A DNA stretch of 64,000 bases, taken from Herbaspirillum sp. YR522 (GTDB lineage Bacteria > Pseudomonadota > Gammaproteobacteria > Burkholderiales > Burkholderiaceae_D). Shown here piece after piece: positions 53,250-61,793 of the stretch. The translations under genes and the position numbers were made by a program. Position 1 is the stretch's first letter; each line of letters opens with the position of its first letter. Below the pieces are notes generated by a model, which searched no databases, was not told the DNA's origin, and saw only the letters and a list, made by a program, of their open reading frames with translations. Location: contig NZ_AKJA01000017.1 of the NCBI RefSeq assembly GCF_000282575.1, positions 62,001 through 126,000 of the forward strand, in the 5' to 3' direction.

Positions 53250-56200
53250 CTAGCGCTGCATGCTCTCCCATACCTTCTGCAGCCGCTTGACCGATACCGG
53301 CATGGGCGTGCGCAATTCCTGGGCATACAGCGACACCCGCAGCTCCTCCAGCAGCCAGCGGAATTCGGTCATCCTGGCGTCGGCGCGCCCTGCCCGCTCC
53401 TTCAGGCCACGCTGGTACGGCAAGGCCACCTGGTTCCATTCGGCCAGCAGCCGGGTGTCGCGCGCGGGATCGGCACGCAACTTGTCGAGCCGCACGTTGA
53501 TCGCCTTGAGGTAGCGCGGATAGTGACTGAGGTTGGCGTAGTCGGTCTCGGCCACGAAGCGCTTGCCCACCAGTTGCGCCAGCTGTGCCTGCATGTCGGC
53601 CGCAGCCGCCGCATGCGCCTTGATGCCCTGCAGCTTCTTGGGCAGGGAATGATATTCGGCCAGCACCTGGGCGCACAGCCGCGCGATCTCGTTGACCAGC
53701 AGGCCCAGGCGCGCCTTGCCCTCGTCGCGGCGCTGGTTGAATTCACCCGAGTTGCGCGGCAGCGGGTCTTGCAGGAAGGCGCGTTCCAGGCCGGCATTGA
53801 GAATCTGTTCGCGCAGCTCTTCCTGCGAACCGAGCCCCATGAATTGCATGCCCATCTGTTGCAGGCCGGGGATATTCTTCTCGAGATATTTCAGTTGCTC
53901 TTTCATCTGCAACGCAAACAGCCGCCGCAAACCGGCAATGTGAAACCGCGCCGCCTCGGCCGGATCGTCGAACACCTCGAGGTCGCAATGGGTCTTGCGA
54001 TCCACCAGCGCCGGAAAGCCGATCAGGGTCTGCGCCTGCTTGCCCGTGCCACGGGTGATTTCGAGCAGCTCCGGCAGTTCGCCGAAGCTCCAGGTGGCCA
54101 GGTTGGCGTACTGGCTGGCGGGCGCAGGCGCTGCGCCCGGCGTGGCCTTGGCGGTGGCCGCCGGCGCTGCCGCCGGGGAGGCCTGGCCAGGCGCCCGGGG
54201 GACATCGTCGCGCGGCGCGATGGCCACCTGCTCGGCCAGCTTCTGGAACTGCTGGCGTGCCTGGCCGCCGAACTCGGCCTGCAACGCCGCCAGGTTTCGC
54301 CCCATCTCCAGTTGTCGCCCATGCTCGTCGATGATCTTGAAGTTCATCGCATGGTGCGCCGGCAGGGTTTCCTGCTTGAAGTCGCTGGCCTTGACCAGGA
54401 TCGTGATCTGGTCGCGGATGTCGGCGATGATGGCGTCGACCAGGTTGCCGCGTCCGAATATCTTGCGCTCGTCCATGCGCTCGCAAAAACCTGCCGCATA
54501 GTCCGGCAAGGGTACGCAATGGCGGCGCAGCTTCTGCGGCAGCGACTTCAGCAGCAGATGCACTTTTTCCTTCAGCATGCCCGGCACCAGCCATTCGCAG
54601 CGATCCGCCGAGACCTGGTTGAGCGCGTACAGCGGTACGCTGAGGGTAACGCCGTCACGTGGCGCACCCGGCTCGAAATGATAGGACAGGGCCATCGCGA
54701 TACCGGCCACGTTCATGGTCTTGGGGAACAGCTCCGTGGTCACGCCGGCAGCCTCGTGCCGCATCAGGTCGTCACGATTGAGATACAGCAGCTTGGGGTC
54801 GGTCGCGGCAGCCTGCTTGTACCACTGCTCGAAATCGACGCCGTTGCAGATGCCGGCCGGCACCAGCTTGTCATAGAAGGCGATGATCAGCTCGTCGTCC
54901 ACCAGCACGTCGAGGCGGCGTGACTTGTGTTCGAGATTCTCGATCTCGCGCACCAGCTTCTGGTTGTGCGCGAAGAATGGCGCCCGGGTCTCGAAGTCGC
55001 CGCCGGCGAGGGCTTCGCGAATGAAGATGTCGCGCGCTTCGCCCGGGTTGATCTTGCCGTACTGGATGCGCCGCTGGCTGTACACCACCAGCCCATAGAG
55101 GGTGGCGCGCTCGGATGCGCTGACCTGGGCGGTACGCTTTTCCCAGCGTGGCTCGCCCCATGATTTCTTGAGCAGGTGGGCGCCCACTTTTTCCAGCCAT
55201 TCGGGCTGGATATTGGCCACGCAGCGCGCATACAGGCGCGCCGTATCGACCAGCTCGGCGGCCATTACCCAGCGCCCCGGTTTCTTGGTGAGGTGGGCGC
55301 CCGGCCAGATGTTGAAGCGGATACCGCGCGCGCCAAGGTATTGGGCCTCATCCTCGGCCTTGAAGCCGACGTTGCCCAACAGGCCGGTCAACAACGCCAG
55401 GTGCAACTGGTCATAGGTGGCGGGCGCCTCGTTGAGCCGCCAGCCCTGCTCCTTGACGATGGTCAGCAGCTGCGAGTGCACGTCGCGCCATTCGCGCAAC
55501 CGCAGCTGTGACAGGAAGTTCTCGCGGCAGTGATCCTGCAACTGGCGGTTCGACTTCTTGTGCGCGATGGCGTCTTCGAACCACTTCCATATCTTGAGGT
55601 AACTGCTGAATTCGGATTTTTCGTCGGCGAACTTCTTGTGCGCCTGGTCGGCGGCATTCTGCACATCCATCGGCCGGTCGCGCGGATCCTGTACCGACAA
55701 TGCCGCTGCGATGATCAATAGTTCGGTCAGGCAGGCGTTGTCGCGTCCGGCCAGGATCATGCGGGCCACGCGCGGATCCAGCGGCAGGCGCGCCAGTTGC
55801 TTGCCCAGCGGCGTGAGGCGGTTGACGCCCTCGTGCTCCTCGACCGCGCCCAGTTCCTGCAGCAGCTGGTAGCCATCGGCGATGGCCCGCCCCGGCGGCG
55901 GCTCGATGAACGGGAAGCTCTCGACATCGGTCAGGTGCAGCGACTTCATGCGCAGGATCACCGCCGCCAGCGACGAGCGCAGGATCTCGGGGTCGGTGAA
56001 CTTGGGCCGCTGCAGGAAATCCTGCTCGTCGTAGAGACGGATGCATACCCCCGCGGCCACCCGCCCGCAACGCCCGGCGCGCTGGTTGGCGGCCGACTGG
56101 GCCACCGCTTCGATCTGCAACTGCTCGACCTTGTTGCGGTAGCTGTAGCGCTTGACCCGCGCCAGGCCGGCATCGACCACGTAGCGGATACCGGGCACCG

Positions 56201-57245
56201 TCAACGAGGTCTCGGCGACGTTGGTCGAGAGCACGATGCGGCGCGCATTGCTGGTCTTGAACACGCGTTCCTGGTCGGCCGCCGACAGGCGCGCAAACAG
56301 CGGCAGGATCTCGACATGCGGCGGATGATGCTTGCGCAGCGCCTCGGCGGCGTCGCGAATCTCGCGCTCGCCCGGCAAGAACACCAGCACGTCGCCGGAG
56401 CCGATGCGGGCCAGTTCGTCGACGGCATCGACCACCGCATCCATCAGGTCGCGCTGTTCGCGGTCCTTCTGGGCCTGCGCGGCACGACCTTCGGCGCGGG
56501 CGCGGGCGCTGGCCACCTCGGGCGCGAGGCCGCTGCGGTCGGCATTGTCGATGGGTCGATAGCGGATCTCGACCGGGTACATCCGCCCCGAGACTTCGAT
56601 CACCGGGGCCGGCACCAGCTCGCCCTTGACCTCGCGCCCGAAATGGCGCGCAAAACGGTCGGCGTCGATGGTGGCCGAGGTGATGATCAGCTTCAGGTCG
56701 GGACGTCGCGGCAGCAGCTGCTTGAGGTAGCCCAGCAAGAAATCGATATTGAGGCTGCGTTCATGCGCCTCGTCGATGATGATGGTGTCGTACTGGCGCA
56801 GCAACGGGTCGGTCTGGGTCTCGGCCAGCAGGATACCGTCGGTCATCAACTTGATCCATGCGCCACGGGACAGGGTATCGTTGAAGCGCACCTTGTAACC
56901 CACCAGTTCCCCCGGCGGCGAGCCCAGTTCCTGCGCGATGCGCTTGGCAGTCGACGACGCCGCAATGCGGCGCGGCTGGGTGTGGCCGATCAGCCCCTTG
57001 GCGCCGCGCCCCAGCTCCAGGCAGATCTTGGGCAGCTGGGTGGTCTTGCCGGAGCCGGTCTCGCCACTGACGATGATGACCTGGTGCTTGCGCAGCGCCT
57101 CGGCGATTTCGTGACGACGGCCGGAGACCGGCAATTCTTCGGGAAACGTGACCGGCGGCAGCGGATTTCGCAGCGCCGGTGCGGGTTCGGAGGCGGGCCT
57201 GGACTTGCCGGGGGCGGACGGGGATGGATTGTTGGACACTGACAT
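53250..57245 (-). CDS. hrpA: ATP-dependent RNA helicase HrpA
   Basis: DEAH-box RNA helicase, 1331 residues, full length for HrpA. Walker A SGETGSGKTTQ (60-70), DEAH D158-H161, SAT in IITSATIDADRF, then RAGRCGR, OB-fold and the long C-terminal HrpA-specific domain (DUF3418 region). In E. coli it rescues stalled ribosomes and acts in mRNA processing. A Pro/Ala-rich stretch near residue 1010-1040 (PGQASPAAAPAATAKATPGA) is an unusual low-complexity insert. Confidence 0.96.
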   Translation of the reverse strand: MSVSNNPSPSAPGKSRPASEPAPALRNPLPPVTFPEELPVSGRRHEIAEALRKHQVIIVSGETGSGKTTQLPKICLELGRGAKGLIGHTQPRRIAASSTAKRIAQELGSPPGELVGYKVRFNDTLSRGAWIKLMTDGILLAETQTDPLLRQYDTIIIDEAHERSLNIDFLLGYLKQLLPRRPDLKLIITSATIDADRFARHFGREVKGELVPAPVIEVSGRMYPVEIRYRPIDNADRSGLAPEVASARARAEGRAAQAQKDREQRDLMDAVVDAVDELARIGSGDVLVFLPGEREIRDAAEALRKHHPPHVEILPLFARLSAADQERVFKTSNARRIVLSTNVAETSLTVPGIRYVVDAGLARVKRYSYRNKVEQLQIEAVAQSAANQRAGRCGRVAAGVCIRLYDEQDFLQRPKFTDPEILRSSLAAVILRMKSLHLTDVESFPFIEPPPGRAIADGYQLLQELGAVEEHEGVNRLTPLGKQLARLPLDPRVARMILAGRDNACLTELLIIAAALSVQDPRDRPMDVQNAADQAHKKFADEKSEFSSYLKIWKWFEDAIAHKKSNRQLQDHCRENFLSQLRLREWRDVHSQLLTIVKEQGWRLNEAPATYDQLHLALLTGLLGNVGFKAEDEAQYLGARGIRFNIWPGAHLTKKPGRWVMAAELVDTARLYARCVANIQPEWLEKVGAHLLKKSWGEPRWEKRTAQVSASERATLYGLVVYSQRRIQYGKINPGEARDIFIREALAGGDFETRAPFFAHNQKLVREIENLEHKSRRLDVLVDDELIIAFYDKLVPAGICNGVDFEQWYKQAAATDPKLLYLNRDDLMRHEAAGVTTELFPKTMNVAGIAMALSYHFEPGAPRDGVTLSVPLYALNQVSADRCEWLVPGMLKEKVHLLLKSLPQKLRRHCVPLPDYAAGFCERMDERKIFGRGNLVDAIIADIRDQITILVKASDFKQETLPAHHAMNFKIIDEHGRQLEMGRNLAALQAEFGGQARQQFQKLAEQVAIAPRDDVPRAPGQASPAAAPAATAKATPGAAPAPASQYANLATWSFGELPELLEITRGTGKQAQTLIGFPALVDRKTHCDLEVFDDPAEAARFHIAGLRRLFALQMKEQLKYLEKNIPGLQQMGMQFMGLGSQEELREQILNAGLERAFLQDPLPRNSGEFNQRRDEGKARLGLLVNEIARLCAQVLAEYHSLPKKLQGIKAHAAAAADMQAQLAQLVGKRFVAETDYANLSHYPRYLKAINVRLDKLRADPARDTRLLAEWNQVALPYQRGLKERAGRADARMTEFRWLLEELRVSLYAQELRTPMPVSVKRLQKVWESMQR

Positions 57246-57308
57246 GAGGCCGTCATTATACCTGCGACGGCTTCCACCAGTGGGGCTGCAGGCGCGTACC
57301 GGCGCGCC

Positions 57309-59666
57309 TCAGAAGGCGTAGCGCATGCTCACTTGCAGGCTGCGCGGCGGCGCGCTGTGGCGCCGCTGGTCGGGACCGACCGCCGTTTCCACTTCGCCGA
57401 TGTCGGACCAGCGCTCGTAGGTCGCGTTGAACAGGTTCTCGATGTTCATGCTCAGCGTCATGCCAGCCATCGGGTTGACATGCGCGCCCAAGCCCACCAC
57501 CGTGAACGGATCGGTCGTCAGGCGCTGGTTGCCGGTCGACGGCGCGTTTACCCGACCGCGGGTCTTGCCCCAGGAATGCTCGACGTTGACATAGGCGCCC
57601 CAGCGCTGCTGGCGATACCGGGCGCCGCCGATGATGCGCATCGGCTGCACCGAGTTGAGTGGCCGCCAGGTTCCATTGCCCATGGTCACGGAGCCATTCT
57701 GGGCCGCCCCCACGGCCTCTGGCACCAGCAGATCGCCACGCGTGACGGCCCAAGCCGCATTGAGCCGCCAGGCCGGCGCCACCTGCCACTCGGCACGCGC
57801 TTCAAGGCCCCGCACATGTGCCTTGGCGTAGTTGACGTTCTGCATCTGGTTGATGCCGTCGACATAGCCGCGGCCCTGCAATCCGATGAAATCGGTGTAG
57901 CGGCTGTCGAAGCCGGCCAGCGCATAGGCAAACCCGCCCAGCTTGCCCCGCACCCCCAGTTCCTTGCCGGCGACGCGCTCCGGCCGCAGGCCGGGGTTGC
58001 CGATCAATTGGTAGCGCAATGTCGCGTTCTTGAAATTGGCATTGACCTGGCTCGGCTCGGGGGCACGGAACCCTTGGGCATAGCTGAAGTAAGGCACGAA
58101 GGCCGGGGTGACTTCCCACAGGACGCCCAGCCGCGGGGTCCAGGCCGACGCGGCCAGGCTGGACAGCTTGCCGCCATTGGCCTGGAAGTCGGCCTGGTCC
58201 GCCGCCGACAGCGAGCCCGCGTCGGGCGCGATGCGATAGCGGTCATGGCGCACTCCGGCGCTGATGCGCAAGCCGCCGATCACCATTTCGTCCTGCAGGA
58301 ACAAGCTGCCCAGCGTATAGCTGCTGTCAGGCGTCGGGCGGTAGGGAAACGGCTTGAGGAAAGCCGGCACCGTACCGTCGACGACCGCCGAGGCTTGCAG
58401 GCGACTGGCTTCGACGCCGTAGCCCAGCCGATGCTCGACCATGCCGGTGCGCACCAGGCCTTGGGCCGCCACTGCCAGCCCGGTGGTGTTTTCGAGGTAC
58501 TTGTTGTCGCGCGTGCGGCGGGCCAGCCCGGCGCCGTCCGGACCGGTACCCTGGAAGGCCCCGAAAAACTTGAACATGAGGCCCTCGAACATGTTGGTCG
58601 GCCCGAACACCTCTTCGCTGGTGAACTGCCGGACACTGGCTTGTTGCCGGTACAGGTGGGTATGTGCGCGGGTCAGCCAGCCTTCGCTTGCGCCGTCGTA
58701 GAAATGCTCCAGCGACCTGCGCTGGCGGCGGATCGTATCGTGGGCCAGCAGCGCCTTGGGCGCACGAAAGTTGGCCCAGGGCGACACCGCGTTGAGCACA
58801 TCGGTGTCGAGCTGGTTGTTGAATTGATCGAACGTGGCCAGCACCCGATGCGCTGGATCGATGCGCAAGCCCAGGCGGGCCAGCGTGTAGCGGCTGTCGA
58901 CATTCATCGGATTGGGCGCGGTACGCCGCATATCGGGTTGGCGGCCGTTTTCCTGCGACCAGGTCTCGTGGCCGCTGCGCCGGCTGTGCATGAACATGCC
59001 CTGCCAGCGCCCCTGGTCGAAGCCGATCCCGGCCGAGTGGTTGAACGAGTTTTCCTGCTGCGCATAACCGCTGTGCACAAAGCCACCCACCGTGCGGCCG
59101 GCCTTGACCAGGTCGCCCACCTGCAGTGCGCTGGCGCTGACCACGCCGGCGATGCTGTCGGCGCCGTACTGGATCGAGTTGGGTCCGCGCAGGATCTCGA
59201 TCTTGCCGAAGCTGTCGACGTCCCAATAGTCGCCGCGGCCGGTCTGGAATGCGGGCCCGAAGCTGAACCCGTTGGGCAGGCGGATGCCATCCTGCACGAT
59301 CAGCACCCGATTGCCCTCGATGCCCCGGATATTGATCGCCTCGTTGCGGGCCCGGCCGACGCTGGATCGGGTGGCCGTGAACTCCGACGGCCGGGTGCGC
59401 ACCACCACGTCGGGCTCGTCGGCCAGCACATCCTTGATGCTGCGCGCGCCGCGTTCGAGGATTTCCTGGCGGGTGATCACGCTCATCGAGGCGGGAATGT
59501 CGTCCTTCCATTTCTGGACCGGCTCGTTGTCGGGAAGCGGTTCTTCGTCGCCGGTTTTGTCTTCCTGTACCAGGATATGGGGCAGCGGTGGCTCGCTACG
59601 GGCGGCGACTGCGCCATGGGTGCAGATCAGCATGGTGGCCAGCGCCACAGGTGTCAGTTTCAGCAT
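57309..59666 (-). CDS. TonB-dependent receptor, haemoglobin/transferrin receptor family
   Basis: Outer-membrane gated channel, 785 residues. The signal MLKLTPVALATMLICTHGAV is followed by a plug domain (DVVVRTRPSEFTATRSSVGR, NIRGIEGNRVLIVQDGIRLP) and a beta-barrel ending RSLQVSMRYAF with terminal Phe. The SYAQGFRAPEPSQ and IGNPGLRPE stretches match the FRAP and NPNL boxes of haem receptors such as HemR. The conserved His usually found between the boxes is not present, so haem use is uncertain. A Fur-like box 174 bp upstream points to iron control. Confidence 0.88.
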   Translation of the reverse strand: MLKLTPVALATMLICTHGAVAARSEPPLPHILVQEDKTGDEEPLPDNEPVQKWKDDIPASMSVITRQEILERGARSIKDVLADEPDVVVRTRPSEFTATRSSVGRARNEAINIRGIEGNRVLIVQDGIRLPNGFSFGPAFQTGRGDYWDVDSFGKIEILRGPNSIQYGADSIAGVVSASALQVGDLVKAGRTVGGFVHSGYAQQENSFNHSAGIGFDQGRWQGMFMHSRRSGHETWSQENGRQPDMRRTAPNPMNVDSRYTLARLGLRIDPAHRVLATFDQFNNQLDTDVLNAVSPWANFRAPKALLAHDTIRRQRRSLEHFYDGASEGWLTRAHTHLYRQQASVRQFTSEEVFGPTNMFEGLMFKFFGAFQGTGPDGAGLARRTRDNKYLENTTGLAVAAQGLVRTGMVEHRLGYGVEASRLQASAVVDGTVPAFLKPFPYRPTPDSSYTLGSLFLQDEMVIGGLRISAGVRHDRYRIAPDAGSLSAADQADFQANGGKLSSLAASAWTPRLGVLWEVTPAFVPYFSYAQGFRAPEPSQVNANFKNATLRYQLIGNPGLRPERVAGKELGVRGKLGGFAYALAGFDSRYTDFIGLQGRGYVDGINQMQNVNYAKAHVRGLEARAEWQVAPAWRLNAAWAVTRGDLLVPEAVGAAQNGSVTMGNGTWRPLNSVQPMRIIGGARYRQQRWGAYVNVEHSWGKTRGRVNAPSTGNQRLTTDPFTVVGLGAHVNPMAGMTLSMNIENLFNATYERWSDIGEVETAVGPDQRRHSAPPRSLQVSMRYAF

Positions 59667-59839
59667 TGCGTGGTCTTCTCGGAGTGGATGAGTGCGGGCT
59701 GACGCGTGGCTGGCTGGACACGATGAAAAAATGAGTACGTAAGGCATCGACAGGCCCAAATACCCATCAGATATGGCTAATTGAAGTACTTGGTATGCGA
59801 CAGGGATGGCAGCGATGTCGCCTAAAGCAGAAGTATTGA

Positions 59840-59854
59840 TGAGAACGATTCTCA
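59840..59854. promoter_or_regulatory. Fur-box-like palindrome
   Basis: TGAGAA-CGA-TTCTCA, a perfect 6-bp inverted repeat matching the common core of ferric-uptake-regulator sites (GAGAAT-x-ATTCTC type). It lies upstream of the TonB receptor gene, in AT-richer sequence. Confidence 0.62.
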
Positions 59855-59948
59855 GGTATGCAGAAGAAAAACGATTAATTCGGGTTTTGCAATCGCGTCA
59901 CGATGTCGACGCGCCGCCCCGGAACGCGCCAGGTCGGCCGGCGCGGCG

Positions 59949-59977
59949 CTGAAATCGCTGCGGACTCGCTCTATAAT
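59949..59977 (+). promoter_or_regulatory. argA promoter
   Basis: A perfect -10 TATAAT (59972-59977) with CTGAAA (59949-59954, 4/6 to consensus) 17 bp upstream. The start of transcription would be about 59984-59985, at the ATG of argA. Confidence 0.6.
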
Positions 59978-59984
59978 GCGCGTC

Positions 59985-61298
59985 ATGGAAAATCAGACCC
60001 AATTCGTCCACTGGCTGCGCTCGGTCGCGCCGTATGTCCACGCCTTTCGCGGCAAGACCTTCGTGGTCGCCTTCCCCGGGGAGCTGGTCACCGCCGGCGA
60101 CCTGCAGGTGCTGGCGCAGGATCTGTCGCTGTTGCACGCCCTGGGCATTCGCATCGTGGTGGTGCACGGTTCACGTCCGCAGGTGGCCGAACAACTGGCG
60201 CTGCGCAATGTCGAGGCGCGCTTCCACAATGGCCTGCGCGTCACCGACAGCGCGGCCCTGGAGTGCGCCAAGGAAGCCTCGGGCGAGTTGCGCCTGGATA
60301 TCGAGGCCGCCTTTAGCCAGGGCCTGCCCAATACCCCGATGGCGCATGCCGCCATCCGCGTCATCTCGGGCAATTTCGTCACGGCCCGGCCGATGGGCGT
60401 ATTCGATGGGGTCGACCTGCAACTCACCGGTGTGGTGCGCAAGATCGCCGCCGATGTGATCCAGCCGATCATGAACGCCGGCGGCATCGTGCTGCTGTCG
60501 CCGCTGGGTTTCTCGCCCACCGGCGAAGCCTTCAACCTGACCATGGAAGACGTGGCCGTGTCGGCGGCCATTGCCCTGCGCGCCGAAAAGCTGATCTTCC
60601 TGTCGGAAACGCCGCTGATGAAGGACGCCGGCGGCAGCGATATCCGCGAACTGTCGTCGCACCAGGCCGAAGCAGTGCTGTCGGCCGGTTTCCTGCCGGC
60701 CGACGCGGCGTTCTACCTGGCCAGCGTGGTCAAGGCCTGTAACGCCGGCGTGTCGCGCGCCCACATCGTGCCCTTTGCCACCGACGGCTCGGCCCTGCTG
60801 GAGCTGTTTACCCACGATGGCGTGGGCACCATGGTCACCTACGAAAACCTGGAAAGCCTGCGCCAGGCCACCATCGAGGACGTGGGCGGCATCCTCAAGC
60901 TGATCGAGCCGCTCGAGGCCGATGGCACGCTGGTCAAGCGCGGCCGCGAGCTGATCGAGCGCGAGATCCATTATTTCTCGGTCATCGAGCACGACAACGT
61001 GATCTTCGGCTGCGCTGCGCTGTACCCTTTCCCGCAGGAAAAAATGGGCGAGATGGCTTGCCTGACCGTCAACCCCGAAGTCCAGGGCCAGGGCGATGGC
61101 GACCGTATCCTCAAGCACATCGAGACGCGCGCGCGCGAAGCGGGGCTGACCAGGCTGTTCGTGCTCACTACCCGCACGTCGCACTGGTTCCTGCGCCGCG
61201 GCTTTACCTTGGCCAGCGTCAACGACCTGCCGCAAGACCGCCAGAAGATCTACAACTGGCAGCGCAAGTCGCAGATCCTGATCAAGAATTTGTACTAG
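59985..61298 (+). CDS. argA: Amino-acid N-acetyltransferase (N-acetylglutamate synthase)
   Basis: First step of arginine synthesis: acetyl-CoA + glutamate to N-acetylglutamate. The 437-residue product has an amino-acid-kinase domain (HALGIRIVVVHGSRPQVAEQ, then RVISGNFVTARPMGV) and a C-terminal GNAT domain (AALYPFPQEKMGEMACLTVN), the classic ArgA two-domain layout ending QILIKNLY. I choose ATG 59985 (MENQTQFVHWLR) over 59976, because the -10 TATAAT overlaps 59972-59977. No ribosome binding site is visible; the mRNA may be leaderless. Confidence 0.95.
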   Translation: MENQTQFVHWLRSVAPYVHAFRGKTFVVAFPGELVTAGDLQVLAQDLSLLHALGIRIVVVHGSRPQVAEQLALRNVEARFHNGLRVTDSAALECAKEASGELRLDIEAAFSQGLPNTPMAHAAIRVISGNFVTARPMGVFDGVDLQLTGVVRKIAADVIQPIMNAGGIVLLSPLGFSPTGEAFNLTMEDVAVSAAIALRAEKLIFLSETPLMKDAGGSDIRELSSHQAEAVLSAGFLPADAAFYLASVVKACNAGVSRAHIVPFATDGSALLELFTHDGVGTMVTYENLESLRQATIEDVGGILKLIEPLEADGTLVKRGRELIEREIHYFSVIEHDNVIFGCAALYPFPQEKMGEMACLTVNPEVQGQGDGDRILKHIETRAREAGLTRLFVLTTRTSHWFLRRGFTLASVNDLPQDRQKIYNWQRKSQILIKNLY

Positions 61299-61409
61299 GA
61301 CGCACCGATCAACCCATCTGTCAGGACGTGAGCCGGCTCAACCGCTGACACGCGCAGCAATTGCAGCCACGTCCGGCGCTTATCACCGCTATTTGAACAA
61401 GGAATCGAC

Positions 61410-61685
61410 ATGGCACGCACCGTCCACTGCATCAAACTGAACAAGGAAGCCGAGGGACTCGACTTCCCACCGTACCCGGGCGAACTGGGCAAGCGCATCT
61501 ATGAGAGCGTGTCCAAGGAAGCCTGGGCCGCCTGGCTCAAGCACCAGACCATGCTGGTCAACGAAAACCGCCTGATGCTGGCCGACGCCCGCGCCCGCAA
61601 GTACCTGGCGGCGCAGATGGAAAAGCATTTCTTCGGCGAAGGCGCCGACGCCGCCCAAGGCTACGTGCCACCGCCGGCCGACTGA
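61410..61685 (+). CDS. yggX: Probable Fe(2+)-trafficking protein YggX
   Basis: 91-residue cytoplasmic protein protecting Fe-S clusters from oxidation. [20 protein letters not shown] with the conserved Cys7, [20 protein letters not shown] and EKHFFGEG are invariant family features. It lies 111 bp after argA. A strong terminator follows. Confidence 0.96.
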   Translation: MARTVHCIKLNKEAEGLDFPPYPGELGKRIYESVSKEAWAAWLKHQTMLVNENRLMLADARARKYLAAQMEKHFFGEGADAAQGYVPPPAD

Positions 61686-61706
61686 ATTCGACCGGCTGTC
61701 GATAAG

Positions 61707-61740
61707 CGCCGCCACAGCTTGCCTGTGGCGGCGTTTTTTT
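61707..61740 (+). terminator. Terminator of yggX
   Basis: CGCCGCCACAG (61707-61717), loop CTTGC, CTGTGGCGGCG (61723-61733), T-run to 61740. Perfect 11-bp stem. Confidence 0.94.
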
Positions 61741-61793
61741 GCGCCCCTGCACTACAATGGATGCTCCACCGTCGTCCTCAGCAGGAGATACCG

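Larger units (their letters stand above)
59667..59984. other. Divergent intergenic region TonB receptor / argA
   Basis: 318 bases holding a Fur-like box and the argA promoter, both listed separately. No further gene is visible. Confidence 0.6.
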
